Shown piece by piece: positions 37,230 to 46,254 of a stretch of DNA of 64,000 nucleotides. The stretch is taken from the NCBI GenBank assembly GCA_012959805.1, contig DUCN01000011.1:62001-126000 (forward strand), in the 5' to 3' direction. The position numbers were made by a program, and so were the translations under genes. Each line of letters starts with the position of its first letter. Position 1 is the first letter of the stretch. The notes below the pieces were generated by a model. The model saw only the letters and a program-made list of their open reading frames with translations. It was not told the origin of the DNA and did not search any database. Source of the stretch: Myxococcales bacterium. GTDB lineage: Bacteria; Myxococcota_A; UBA9160; UBA4427.

Positions 37230-37730
37230 TCATAGATCCACGGGCTCCTCGTCTCCACGCACAAACTCACCGCTCTTGCCGCCGCGCTTCGCAACCAACC
37301 GAACGCGGTCAACCACCATCTCCCGATCCACCGCCTTGCACATATCATAGACCGTGAGCCCGGCGGCCGAGGCGGCCACCAATGCTTCCATCTCCACGCC
37401 CGTGCGCCAGTGCGCCTCGACACGCGCCTCGATCAAGAGTCGCTCGCCGTCCTCGGCGGGCTCGAGTTCAACGGTCACGGAATCGATCGGCATCGGATGC
37501 GCCAGCGGAATCCAATCCCCTGCCCGCTTGGCCGCCTGAATCCCGGCGATTCGCGCAGTCGCCAACACGTCACCCTTGGCAACACGCCCCTCGACAATTC
37601 GCGACAGCGTGGAAGCCGCCATGCGAACCTCGCCACGGGCGATACAAATCCGATGACTGATCGGTTTGGCACCGACATTGACCATTCGCGCTCGACCCTG
37701 CTCGTCGAGATGTGTTAGTTCGCCTGCCAT
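37230..37730 (-). CDS. moaC: cyclic pyranopterin monophosphate synthase MoaC
   Basis: Second enzyme of molybdenum cofactor synthesis, 166 residues. The full length is present, from MVNVGAKPISHR through KGDVLATARIAGIQAAKRAG and DWIPLAHPMPIDSVTV. The active-site His is in LAHP and the Asp/Lys pair is in TVYDMCKAVDREM; the C-terminus has KRGGKSGEFVRGDE. No other moa or moe gene is in the window. Confidence 0.95.
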   Translation of the reverse strand: MAGELTHLDEQGRARMVNVGAKPISHRICIARGEVRMAASTLSRIVEGRVAKGDVLATARIAGIQAAKRAGDWIPLAHPMPIDSVTVELEPAEDGERLLIEARVEAHWRTGVEMEALVAASAAGLTVYDMCKAVDREMVVDRVRLVAKRGGKSGEFVRGDEEPVDL

Positions 37731-37749
37731 CTCATTCGCCTCACTCGCT

Positions 37750-38616
37750 TCATTCGTCCTCTATGAATTGGATCATGTCTTCCCAAACACACTCGCGTTC
37801 GGGTTCCTGAAAAATTTCGTGACGCAGCTCGGGGTAGATTTCGAGCCGGCTCCTTTGGGCAATCTCCGGCTTCAGCCCCGCAAACAAACTTCGACTCCCG
37901 TCGACCGGGCAAATCGGATCGTCACGACCATGGAGAACCAGGATTGGCCGATCAATTGCGCTGGCCGCACAACGCGTCGCAGCCACCATCCGACTCATGC
38001 CCGCGGCAAAACTCATCGACATACGATCCTCGATCAGCGGATCTTCCCGGTAGCGACGAACAACGTCGGGGTCGCGCGAGATACCCTGAGGATCGAGGCC
38101 GGTCGCAACCGCGACGCGAGGAACCACCGCGGCCAGGATCTTGGCCAGTCCAAGACTCAGGGATTGCCGCAGCCCTGAGTCTTCCCCACCCAACTGCAGC
38201 AGAGCACCCGAAACGACAATTTCGCTCACCGCAGGCTTCTGGAATGCGGCGGTTGCGGCCACCACGAGACCGCCCATGCTATGCCCGACCAATGTCACAG
38301 GCAGTTCCGGATGCTCGAGACCGACGAGCTCGATGAACCGAGCAAGCTCCTCGACCAATCGATCAAAGCGGTCGACATGACCACGCGGACCCTTCGTTCG
38401 ACCATGCCCGACCTGATCATATGCATGCACCGCATAACCACGCGACGCGAAATACATCGCCATCTCGTCATAGCGCCCGATGTGCTCAGCATATCCGTGA
38501 ACCACCACCATTGCGCGCCTAGGCTCCGGCGGCCGCCACGAACGACGATAACGTGCGCCGACCGAAGACAGTTCGACCAACGATTCGCGCCGCCAGATTT
38601 GTTCACGCGCGATCAT
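37750..38616 (-). CDS. alpha/beta hydrolase, lysophospholipase / monoacylglycerol lipase type
   Basis: A 288-residue serine hydrolase. AMVVVHGYAEHIGRYDEMAM and YAVHAYDQVGHGRTKGPRGH are typical of monoacylglycerol lipase-like enzymes. The nucleophile is in TLVGHSMGGLVVAA, the acid is in LVLHGRDDPICP, and the His is in ELRHEIFQEPER. The ATG at 38616 overlaps the stop of the upstream transglycosylase gene (TCATGA arrangement), so the two are co-translated; the frame extends further but inside that gene. The substrate is inferred from family only. Confidence 0.88.
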   Translation of the reverse strand: MIAREQIWRRESLVELSSVGARYRRSWRPPEPRRAMVVVHGYAEHIGRYDEMAMYFASRGYAVHAYDQVGHGRTKGPRGHVDRFDRLVEELARFIELVGLEHPELPVTLVGHSMGGLVVAATAAFQKPAVSEIVVSGALLQLGGEDSGLRQSLSLGLAKILAAVVPRVAVATGLDPQGISRDPDVVRRYREDPLIEDRMSMSFAAGMSRMVAATRCAASAIDRPILVLHGRDDPICPVDGSRSLFAGLKPEIAQRSRLEIYPELRHEIFQEPERECVWEDMIQFIEDE

Positions 38617-39242
38617 GAAGTGCTCGCCCCGCGTACGCGGGCCCGGGTCTCTTGCACCTTTTCCAAATAGGCCACACCTCGAATGCGCCGCCCCCAGAAA
38701 TAACTGGAGATCCCCTTCGCTTCGCCCAGCCGATTGATGTTGTCCGACAAGATGAAACATCCCGCTTCTACGTTGCTTTCAATCGTCGTGAGGTTCCCGG
38801 CCAGGGGGAGTTTCTCGGCCATATAGGGCATCACCTGCATTAGACCGACAGCCCCCTTGCCGCTCACCGCCCAGGGACGCGCATCGCTTTCGACCAGAAG
38901 CACAGCGGTCACGAGGTAGGGATCCAGATCGTAGCGTCGACTACTTCGCAGGACGGCTTCGATGACTCGGCGCTGCTCTTCGGTCGAAAGCGACGAATTC
39001 CGGTCCTGAAGATGTGCGACGAGCGCCGCTGTGATTGCCGGACGGATCCGGTCGAAGTCGTGCCCAGCAGAGGCCAGCACGTCGTCGGATCCCCAATCAA
39101 AGAGCGGCCGATCAAGTACGAAGAGCGCGGCCAGGAAAAGCAGGCCCCAGGTCCCCGCTCGACGCGCGCGCGTCGAGATCGGAATCACCCGAGTCGCCGG
39201 GATGGGCGGCGACCCGGTCAAATCTTCGCTTGAAGCGCTCAC
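38613..39242 (-). CDS. lytic transglycosylase (SLT domain)
   Basis: A 209-residue envelope enzyme. The GTG at 39242 is chosen because GAGGAG lies 6 bp upstream; the frame extends to 39338. A membrane anchor follows a basic stretch (GTWGLLFLAALFVLDRPLF). The goose-lysozyme-like SLT domain has the catalytic Glu in LLVESDARPWAVSGKGAVGL followed by MQVMP. It cleaves peptidoglycan with formation of 1,6-anhydro ends. It is coupled to the lipase-like gene. Confidence 0.88.
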   Translation of the reverse strand: MSASSEDLTGSPPIPATRVIPISTRARRAGTWGLLFLAALFVLDRPLFDWGSDDVLASAGHDFDRIRPAITAALVAHLQDRNSSLSTEEQRRVIEAVLRSSRRYDLDPYLVTAVLLVESDARPWAVSGKGAVGLMQVMPYMAEKLPLAGNLTTIESNVEAGCFILSDNINRLGEAKGISSYFWGRRIRGVAYLEKVQETRARVRGASTS

Positions 39243-39662
39243 GGGAACTCCTCGAAACACTAATGATGGAGTGCGTCCCACCGGACCATCCCCGGGACTG
39301 GCATGACTGGAGACGTTTCCGATCGCCGTCCGAATCAATCTGTCGGATGCGATGCACGGCTCCTACCCAAATGACGCAGCATCAGAAACGCTTTGTAGGC
39401 AAGCAGCGTCACCGAATCGGTTGTCGAGTTTTCTAGGATACCCGCGGTGGGCTTGGGGGTCGACACAACCAGCGGTCGGTTTTGCTTCACTCTTTTCCGC
39501 GTCCCTGGTAGGATCGCCAACAATGCACAGATCGACTCCGTCCGGCGGGGCCTGTTGGATCCCAAATTGATTGAATGGCTGGGGGGCTGTGACGGAAACT
39601 GTGCCGAGTCGGTGTTGAGCGGGTTGGAAGCGGGCTGGGAGTAGGTTGGGAGTGGGATTCGT
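39243..39662. other. 420-bp divergent intergenic region
   Basis: This region separates the transglycosylase gene (minus) from the histidine kinase gene (plus). It contains a promoter candidate for the kinase at 39486-39514. A 65-codon plus-strand frame (39447-39644) has no clear ribosome site and starts upstream of that promoter, so it is not called. Confidence 0.4.
39486..39514 (+). promoter_or_regulatory. candidate promoter of the histidine kinase gene
   Basis: TTCACT (39486-39491), a 17-bp spacer, then TAGGAT (39509-39514) preceded by TGG, an extended -10 arrangement. Each hexamer matches four of six sigma-70 positions. The predicted leader would be about 140 bases. Confidence 0.35.
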
Positions 39663-40856
39663 TTGGCTGAAGAAAACCGAAAAGTGCAGGCGGCTGCCGC
39701 CCATCAAAGAATTCACGCCGTAAATACCACGCCGCCGTCCGAGCCACCCGATCTCGGCACCCGGTCGATGCTCGAGGGACTGGCGACGCTCCATCCTCTC
39801 GTGATGGCGATCGATGCCGAGCGGCGCGTGATCTGGCTGAGTGATGAACTCGATCTCGTTTCCGGAAACATCACGGACCTGATCGGCCGGCCGCTCGCTA
39901 CGCTGCTTCGTGCTGTTCGTTCCGACGACCTCGAAGTGTCGAAGCCTCAGACCCTCGCTTTTGTCGACGAAATGAAGAAGCATGACAAGGTCGTTCGCGC
40001 GCGATTTGACCTGTGTCGAAAGGGCAGCGACCTGCCTCTCGAAGTCAGTGCGTTCTGCGTGCGAGACGCGGAGATGAATCGACTCTTCGTGTGCATTGCG
40101 GATCGGCACGAACCACGTGAATCCCTGGAACAGAAAAACGACGAACTCGAGGCCTGTGTTCAGGGCGTCGCACACGACCTGCGATCTCCCCTGGTCTCGC
40201 TGCTCGGCTTTGCCGGGCTACTTCGGGACCACTACGGCGACGTTCTCGATCAGAGGGGTCAGCACTTCCTCAGCCGAATCGACCAGGCCGCCCGGCATAT
40301 GGACGAACTGCTCCACGACATGCTCGAGCTGTCCCGACTCGGCGCGACATCTCAGTTTCGCGTCCCAGTGAATCCTGCGCCCATCCTCGACCAATTGCGT
40401 TCGGAGTTGAAGATCCAACTCGATGAGAAGGGGATTGCACTCAAGCTCCCCGAAGATCCGCCCACCCTGCTCTTCGACCGGACCCGGCTCTATCAACTCT
40501 TTTCGAATTTGATCGGCAACGCGATTCAACACATGGACCGAGATTTTGGCGCGCGAATCCGGGTCGAGATCGAATCGGTTTCCGATGGATGGCAGATCCA
40601 GATCATCGACAACGGGCCTGGAATCAAGCCGGAGGACCAGACACGAATTTTCGGCGTCTTCGAAATCGCGAGTCGCGTGTCGGGCGAACGGCGAAATAGC
40701 GGGCTCGGCCTCGCGATCGTCAAGAAGATCGTCGAACTCCATTCGGGTCGAGTCTGGGTCGAAAGCACGCCCGGCGAGGGTTCCCAATTCTTCGTGTGGC
40801 TCCCCGGCAACGAGCGCCCGGCGAATTCGAAAACAGTCCGGCAAGCTTCCTTTTAG
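39663..40856 (+). CDS. PAS-like sensor histidine kinase (orphan)
   Basis: A 397-residue cytoplasmic kinase with no transmembrane helix. A PAS-like sensor covers about residues 35-150 (HPLVMAIDAERRVIWLSDEL). The HisKA H-box is GVAHDLRSPLVSLLGFAGLL with the phospho-acceptor His at residue 171. The HATPase domain has N-box LFSNLIGNAIQHM, G1 IIDNGPGIKPEDQ, the F-box region and G2 NSGLGLAIVKKIVELHSG. The start is a TTG at 39663 downstream of GGGAG. No response regulator gene is adjacent, so its partner lies elsewhere. Confidence 0.88.
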   Translation: MAEENRKVQAAAAHQRIHAVNTTPPSEPPDLGTRSMLEGLATLHPLVMAIDAERRVIWLSDELDLVSGNITDLIGRPLATLLRAVRSDDLEVSKPQTLAFVDEMKKHDKVVRARFDLCRKGSDLPLEVSAFCVRDAEMNRLFVCIADRHEPRESLEQKNDELEACVQGVAHDLRSPLVSLLGFAGLLRDHYGDVLDQRGQHFLSRIDQAARHMDELLHDMLELSRLGATSQFRVPVNPAPILDQLRSELKIQLDEKGIALKLPEDPPTLLFDRTRLYQLFSNLIGNAIQHMDRDFGARIRVEIESVSDGWQIQIIDNGPGIKPEDQTRIFGVFEIASRVSGERRNSGLGLAIVKKIVELHSGRVWVESTPGEGSQFFVWLPGNERPANSKTVRQASF

Positions 40857-40916
40857 GCCCCTGGCGGCCTTTGCGTACCCCGGCCTGTCGCGTACCCTGC
40901 GCAACCGGGGGACACG

Positions 40917-41687
40917 ATGTATCCGGAACTCTTCACGATTCCATTTATAGGCTGGCCGATCAGTAGCTTTGGGGCCGCCATGGCCGTCGCCTTCTTGGTC
41001 GGGTACTGGATCGCGATTCCGCGCATGTCTGAGGAGGGACTCAATCCCGAAGACGCGGCAAACATGCTCATCTGGATCATGATGGGCGGGGTCCTCGGCG
41101 CAAAGCTCTACTACGCCACCGATTTTTCATTGCGCGGCGAAACCGAATTCTTCGCGTCGCTCTTTTCCCGGGCCGGCATGGTCTTCTACGGGGGGCTGAT
41201 CGGCGGCGCAGCGGCGGGCTATGCGGGATGTCGCTTCTACCAGATTCCGCTCGCGCCCTTCGCGAATGCCTCTGCCATTTCGCTGGCCGTCGGTCAGGCG
41301 ATCGGCCGGATAGGATGCTTGTTGGTCGGGGACGACTACGGTCGTGCAACGGACCTGCCTTGGGGAATCGCCTTCCCGAACGGACTCCCCCCGGTCAACT
41401 ATCCCGTTCATCCAACCCAGATCTACGAATCCGTCTGGCTTTTCCTCGTCGCTGCCATTCTCTGGCGACGCCGCAAGAAGAGTCCATCGCTGATCGGCGA
41501 ATATCTGATCTTGAATGGGATAGGGCGAGCGATCATCGAACATTGGCGACTCAATCCACGCGTCGCCCTCGATCTTTCAGAAGCACAATGGATCGGAGTC
41601 GGGCTCGTCATCTTCGGCACCGTACTCCTAGTGCGCGCGCGCCGAGAACCGAAGAATCAGCCAACCGCCGCTTCCAGCCGAACATGA
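40917..41687 (+). CDS. lgt: prolipoprotein diacylglyceryl transferase
   Basis: Inner-membrane enzyme that adds diacylglycerol to the lipobox Cys of prolipoproteins, 256 residues with about seven helices. FFGAAMAV-like entry, MVFYGGLIGGAAAGYAGCRF and the signature GQAIGRIGCLLVGDDYGRAT are seen. In the signature Asn and Glu of the E. coli motif are replaced by Cys and Asp, a variation I associate with delta-type Lgt. VNYPVHPTQIYES and GRAIIEHWRLNPR complete the core. It lies 60 bp downstream of the kinase. Confidence 0.94.
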   Translation: MYPELFTIPFIGWPISSFGAAMAVAFLVGYWIAIPRMSEEGLNPEDAANMLIWIMMGGVLGAKLYYATDFSLRGETEFFASLFSRAGMVFYGGLIGGAAAGYAGCRFYQIPLAPFANASAISLAVGQAIGRIGCLLVGDDYGRATDLPWGIAFPNGLPPVNYPVHPTQIYESVWLFLVAAILWRRRKKSPSLIGEYLILNGIGRAIIEHWRLNPRVALDLSEAQWIGVGLVIFGTVLLVRARREPKNQPTAASSRT

Positions 41688-42619
41688 AGCTGTGTGGCGC
41701 GGCGAGCGATGACCTCACCATCTTCCTCATTCTCGACGAGGTGACCGAGCCGACCGAGCGCCGCAGCCGCTAGACGCGCGAAATCGGGTTCGCTCGCACC
41801 CAGGTCTGCCCAGGCCTCCAACCTCGATAGACTGGCCTTGTAGTCGCCATCCAAAACCGCCTGCATGCCCCCAGCGTAGAGTCCGAGCTGTTCGAGTTCC
41901 GCTCGCGGCGCGGCCGGACTCTTGCCAGCTTCTTCAAGGGCCGCCGCGGCTTCGATGAAGTACGCGCTTTCAAGAAGCGCCCGAGCACCTTCGATCAGAC
42001 CCGTCACAAAGTCGCCATGCATCGCTTCCAGCAAACCCGAGAATCCCTCTGGGAAAGTCGCATCGACCTGCTCACGGCGGCTGAGTAGACAGCGCGTGAC
42101 CACTCGATCCTGATCGCGATCGACCAGCAGACGTCGCAGCTGATCACGAGTCTGGGCAAGTAATGCCCTCACTTCAAACACGACTTCTGCCAGGTTCGAA
42201 ATACTCTTGCCCAGGATCCGGTCGAATTCTCGAAACAGCGCATCCGATTCTTCGTCTGCCGCTTTTCGCAAGGACGCTACGCGCGGGGCATAGACTTCTC
42301 TCTGGTAAAGCGTCTCGCGAAGTTTCATCGTTTCATGAAAGAGTGATCCAACCGCAAGATCGAACAGTGCTTCACGCCGAACCGCTCGCGTCACGATTCC
42401 CCGGGAGCGAAAGAGCGCGTGGCTCTTTTCCTTCAATCGAAAGAGCACGGCCCGATCATCATCACCGACCAGCGCCCGGATCCCCGAGAAGGGGATCTCA
42501 TCATCCGCGTGCTGCGAAAAAATCGCGGCCAACTCAGTGTGGGCCGTCAGATATTCGCGAAGCACGTGGAGAAAGTTCGCGATGTCATCTGTAGATTGAT
42601 CGCGATTCGACAGGTTCAT
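41657..42619 (-). CDS. helical protein of unknown function
   Basis: A 320-residue hydrophilic protein starting at the ATG at 42619, which has AAGGA 6 bp upstream; the frame is open much further but without a good start. It looks almost entirely alpha-helical and charged, with NFLHVLREYLTAHTELAAIF near the N-terminus and LAQTRDQLRRLLVDRDQDRV in the middle. A C-terminal part (AAAALEEAGKSPAAPRAELE) resembles TPR-like helices. No signal peptide or membrane helix was seen. Its 3' end overlaps lgt convergently by 31 bp. The family is not recognised. Confidence 0.7.
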   Translation of the reverse strand: MNLSNRDQSTDDIANFLHVLREYLTAHTELAAIFSQHADDEIPFSGIRALVGDDDRAVLFRLKEKSHALFRSRGIVTRAVRREALFDLAVGSLFHETMKLRETLYQREVYAPRVASLRKAADEESDALFREFDRILGKSISNLAEVVFEVRALLAQTRDQLRRLLVDRDQDRVVTRCLLSRREQVDATFPEGFSGLLEAMHGDFVTGLIEGARALLESAYFIEAAAALEEAGKSPAAPRAELEQLGLYAGGMQAVLDGDYKASLSRLEAWADLGASEPDFARLAAAALGRLGHLVENEEDGEVIARRATQLHVRLEAAVG

Positions 42620-42640
42620 TTCGCATCCTTGAATCGCAGC

Positions 42641-42660
42641 GGGGCCGACTAGTCGGTCCC
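42641..42660. promoter_or_regulatory. palindrome next to the start of the unknown helical gene
   Basis: The perfect 12-bp palindrome ccgactagtcgg (42645-42656), flanked by GGG and CCC that extend the dyad, lies about 25 bp upstream of the 42619 start and in the divergent region shared with the ETF-QO gene. It could be an operator or a leader hairpin. The rest of the 305-bp intergenic region shows nothing else I recognise. Confidence 0.35.
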
Positions 42661-42924
42661 GAATCGGCTTGGCCGAGATCGGCTGTTCGAGAATAGAGAA
42701 GTCAAAATAGACAGCCAATGGAACCGATCGCCCATGACCTTCCCCTCGGAGATAGCATGAAAGAGAGCGATCAAGAGTCTCGGCACCCCTTGGGGTAGGG
42801 AATTTCGATGCAACGCTTCGCTGCCCCGTTCGCGACCGTTTCAGTTGTTCCAGGACACGCCTTCTCCTACGTTCACACCGATCAAAATTCCGGCAAGTCC
42901 CGCCTCTAGAAAGGAAAAACATCG

Positions 42925-44622
42925 ATGACCGAGCCCGAACGCGAGAGCATGGAGGTCGATATCCTCTACGTAGGCGCTGGCCCAGCGACCCTGGCCTCTG
43001 CGTACCACCTGATGAAGAAGGTGGAGGCCCATAACGAGGCTTGTGAGAAGACCGGCGAATCGCCCATCGAGCCCCCGACCATCCTTGTCATCGAAAAAGC
43101 CGCGGGCGTCGGAGACCATCAACTCTCGGGCGCAGTGATGAACCCTCGAGCGATCAAGGAACTCATGCCCGATTACCTGGAGCAGGGATTCCCCTCGGAG
43201 CACGTCGTCACCAAGGATTATTTCTGGATGTTCACCCGCAAGGGCACTATCAAGTCGCCGGTCACACCGCCCATGTTCAAGAAGCGCGGATACCACGTCA
43301 TCTCGCTCTCGAACGTCGTCAAATGGCTCGCGGAAAAATGCGAAGAGGTTGGCATCGAGATCTATCCCGGCTTCGCGGGCGATCAGATCTTGACCGAAGG
43401 TGACCGCGTCGTGGGCGTACGCACAGGCGACATGGGCGTCGGCAAGGACGGTCAGCCTAAAGCAAACTATCAGCAGGGCATGGATATCATCGCGAAATGC
43501 ACTGTGTTAGGCGAGGGCGTACGCGGCTCGATGACGAAGCAGCTCGTCGATCGTTTCGACATGCACGGCAAAAATCCACAGACTTTCGAGACTGGCATCA
43601 AAGAAATCTGGCGTGTCAAGCCGGAGAAGCACCAGCCCGGGCGCGTCGTCCACGGCTCGATGTTTCCCGACTTTTTTGGCGAGATCAACGGCATGTGGCT
43701 CTATGACATGCAGGACAATCTGATCTCTTACGGATACGTCACGCCGCTCGGCAGCGAAGATCCCAACAATGATCCGCATCGCGGCGCGCAGGAATTCAAG
43801 CGTGACTCACCGTTCATGCGAGATCTGCTCGACGGTGCGGAACTCGTCCGATACGGCGCGAAATGTATCCCAACCGGTGGGATCTATGCGCAGCCGAAGC
43901 TCTACACGAATGGTGCAATGTTGGTGGGCGACTCGGCTTCGATGCTTAACATCATGAAGCTGGCGGGCGTTCACATGGCCATCAAGACCGGCATGCTCGC
44001 CGCGGAAACCATTATCGATGGTCTCAAGATTGATGATTTCAGCACAAAGACCCTCGGCAACTATGCGGAACGCTTCAAAGAGAGCTGGGCCTACGAAGAG
44101 CACATGGAGGGTCGCAATTTCACGGGCTCGAATGAGATTTCGCCGCTCTTCGGCATGCTGCTCAACATCCCATTGATGCTGATCACCAAGGGTCGCGGCC
44201 TGATTCCGTTCATCAAGACGGAACCCTCCCACACGATGATGAAGAAGATCTGGGAGATGCCCAAGTCGCTACGCAATCCACCACCTTTCGAGCCCGACGG
44301 CGTGCTCACTTTCTCGAAGGAGCACCTGGTTGGCTTCTCGGGAACCCAGCACGAAGCGGATCAGCAGCCGCATCTCAAGGTCGCCGACACGAACGTTTGT
44401 GCGACGTCCTGTCTGCGTGACTACGGAAATCCGTGTGAAAAGTTCTGCCCGGCCGCCGTTTATGAAATGATTGATGTGGCGGGCAAGCCTGGTGAGAAGG
44501 AACTCTTCATCCATCACGAGAATTGCGTCCACTGCAAGACCTGTGATGTTGCGGATCCGTACCAGATCATTACCTGGACAACGCCCCAAGGCGGAGAAGG
44601 CCCCGACTACACTCAGATGTAG
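42925..44622 (+). CDS. electron transfer flavoprotein-ubiquinone oxidoreductase
   Basis: ETF-QO passes electrons from acyl-CoA dehydrogenases via ETF to the quinone pool at the membrane. It has 565 residues. FAD-binding DILYVGAGPATLASAYHL is at the N-terminus, VIEKAAGVGDHQLSGAVMNP and MLVGDSASMLNIMKLAGVHM follow. The C-terminal [4Fe-4S] cysteines are in CATSCLRDYGNPCEKFCPAA and NCVHCKTCDVADPYQIITW. AAGGA lies about 10 bp before the ATG. ETF subunits are not in this window, but an acyl-CoA dehydrogenase is (52483-54132). Confidence 0.95.
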   Translation: MTEPERESMEVDILYVGAGPATLASAYHLMKKVEAHNEACEKTGESPIEPPTILVIEKAAGVGDHQLSGAVMNPRAIKELMPDYLEQGFPSEHVVTKDYFWMFTRKGTIKSPVTPPMFKKRGYHVISLSNVVKWLAEKCEEVGIEIYPGFAGDQILTEGDRVVGVRTGDMGVGKDGQPKANYQQGMDIIAKCTVLGEGVRGSMTKQLVDRFDMHGKNPQTFETGIKEIWRVKPEKHQPGRVVHGSMFPDFFGEINGMWLYDMQDNLISYGYVTPLGSEDPNNDPHRGAQEFKRDSPFMRDLLDGAELVRYGAKCIPTGGIYAQPKLYTNGAMLVGDSASMLNIMKLAGVHMAIKTGMLAAETIIDGLKIDDFSTKTLGNYAERFKESWAYEEHMEGRNFTGSNEISPLFGMLLNIPLMLITKGRGLIPFIKTEPSHTMMKKIWEMPKSLRNPPPFEPDGVLTFSKEHLVGFSGTQHEADQQPHLKVADTNVCATSCLRDYGNPCEKFCPAAVYEMIDVAGKPGEKELFIHHENCVHCKTCDVADPYQIITWTTPQGGEGPDYTQM

Positions 44623-44669
44623 AAGGCGGGAGTGAGTGTGGGGGAGACCTCGAGATTGGGCATTCCTGG

Positions 44670-45755
44670 GTGAATACCGGAAATCTCGTCGTCCGCGCGG
44701 GCACACGGGCCGCGAAGCGGTTGCGTCGCGAAGGCTTTCGCGCCGAACTCTTCGACACCCTGATCGGTGCGTCCGGCGGGCCGAAGTGGCTCGTGCTGCG
44801 AGCCCTCGATGACGTGCTTGTTGATCGACTGATCCTCGACAGGTCGGAGCCGATCGCCACCCTCGGTTCATCGATCGGTAGCTTTCGTCATGCTTGCTTC
44901 GCACAGCAGGATCCCCACGCCGCAGTCGCCCGTTTTGCGGAAGCCTATGTCGAACAGTCCTACACAGGTCGGCCGACCATGGAAGAGATCTCGACAGAGA
45001 GCGACCGAATCCTCGGCCACCTTCTTGGCAACAACGGGTCCGAACAGATCGTCGACAACAAGCTCGTTCGAAGCCATCTGATCGCCTCGCAGTTGCGTTG
45101 GGATCGCGGACACGACCGGGGAATTCCCTTTCGACTCCAGCTCGCGGCCGCCGCCGGACTGAACCTCGTCTCTCGAAAGCTTCTCGAGAAATCCTTTTTA
45201 CGAGTACTTTTTCAACCCACAGAGCCCTCGATCGAATTCAGCGATTTTCAAACGAGGGCTGTGAGTCTGACTGCAAAAAACCTTCAAGACGCTCTACTCG
45301 CCAGTGGATCGATCCCGATGGTGATGGCCGGCGTGCGATCAATTCCCGAGATTTCCGGAACACTCTTCGACGGCGGCATCATCGACTACCACTTCGATTT
45401 CGAATTCAAGCGTCTATACACGGAGAGCGCCGACACAGAGAAGTGCGGGCTGACGCTCTTTCCCCATTTCGTCGACCGCATCACACCGGGCTGGTTCGAC
45501 AAGCCACTTAAATGGCGGCGACCGTCCGCAGAGGCGATCACAGACGTGGTCATGATTGCGCCCTCGGATGCATTCGTCGAGAAACTCCCGGGTGGCAAGA
45601 TCCCGGATCGAAACGACTTCCTGAAATTGGAAACGAATGATCGGATTCGTCAGTGGCGGCAGGTGATGGATGCCGGCCGCACTCTCGCGGACGACCTGAA
45701 CGATCTCTTTGACGCCAAGGCTGGGGCACCGCGAATCGAGGCGTTTGCCGGCTAA
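44670..45755 (+). CDS. patatin-like phospholipase family protein
   Basis: A 361-residue patatin-fold protein starting at a GTG. The oxyanion region is IGASGGPKW, the nucleophile elbow is GSSIGSFRH (GxSxG) and the catalytic Asp is in LFDGGIIDYHF, so the Ser-Asp dyad is complete. Members hydrolyse acyl esters of lipids. The N-terminal part is more compact than in classical patatins. It follows the ETF-QO gene by 47 bp and may be in one transcription unit with it. Confidence 0.85.
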   Translation: MNTGNLVVRAGTRAAKRLRREGFRAELFDTLIGASGGPKWLVLRALDDVLVDRLILDRSEPIATLGSSIGSFRHACFAQQDPHAAVARFAEAYVEQSYTGRPTMEEISTESDRILGHLLGNNGSEQIVDNKLVRSHLIASQLRWDRGHDRGIPFRLQLAAAAGLNLVSRKLLEKSFLRVLFQPTEPSIEFSDFQTRAVSLTAKNLQDALLASGSIPMVMAGVRSIPEISGTLFDGGIIDYHFDFEFKRLYTESADTEKCGLTLFPHFVDRITPGWFDKPLKWRRPSAEAITDVVMIAPSDAFVEKLPGGKIPDRNDFLKLETNDRIRQWRQVMDAGRTLADDLNDLFDAKAGAPRIEAFAG

Positions 45756-45795
45756 CAGCCGAGATCCAACCCTACATGGAACGACGGGGCCCAAC

Positions 45796-46254
45796 GTGAG
45801 CGATTCAGAATTTTCGAGCTTGGCGGCACGCAGTCGATCCGTCGTTCCCGCCGCCACGATGCAACACTTCCTCAACACCATTCTCTACAAGGAGGAGGCC
45901 GTCCGGGTCGATGAGATCACATCGCTCGATCACCAGAACAAGTAAATCGAAGCTCTTCTGAACTCGAACCGGCCCCTGCCCTTGGCGGCACGCCAACGCG
46001 TGGGCTCTCACCTTCCCGCCCACGTCTCCGGTCCGGAGCTCGTCATGGCGACGGGCAGCCTCGGCTGTATGTATCCCTATTTCTTTTATGGCTGTCGCTG
46101 GGAAGAGGCCTGGGCCAGATTCGGCAACCGAATCCATCGTGCAGACTTCAAGTGCCTAGCCGCGATCGGGCCACCGATTACGCTCAAGTCCGTCGAGACC
46201 CGGGCGCGCATCGGCCTGCGCTACGCGTTCTGCTTTCACCTAAGCGGCGAACCC
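45796..46254 (+). pseudogene. broken hotdog-fold (FabA/dehydratase-like) gene with in-frame stop
   Basis: From a GTG at 45796 the frame reads MQHFLNTILYKEEAVRVDEI and SLDHQNK, then TAA at 45943-45945. In the same frame it continues with IEALLNSNRPLPLAARQRVG, ELVMATGSLGCMYPYFFYGC and ADFKCLAAIGPPITLKSVET. The two halves look like one protein of the hotdog dehydratase/thioesterase type. After RARIGLRYAFCFHLSGEP the similarity fades where the frame enters the nrdJ 3' end, so a small deletion and truncation are likely as well. I infer a recent pseudogene; a sequencing error at the stop is the alternative. Confidence 0.65.

Noticed and set aside
39447-39644. 65-codon plus-strand frame upstream of the histidine kinase
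   Set aside because: It looks somewhat protein-like but starts upstream of the best promoter and has no ribosome site.
39363-40175. Minus-strand frame of 270 codons over the histidine kinase start
   Set aside because: It is antisense to a well-supported kinase and lacks any domain; typical shadow in GC-rich DNA.
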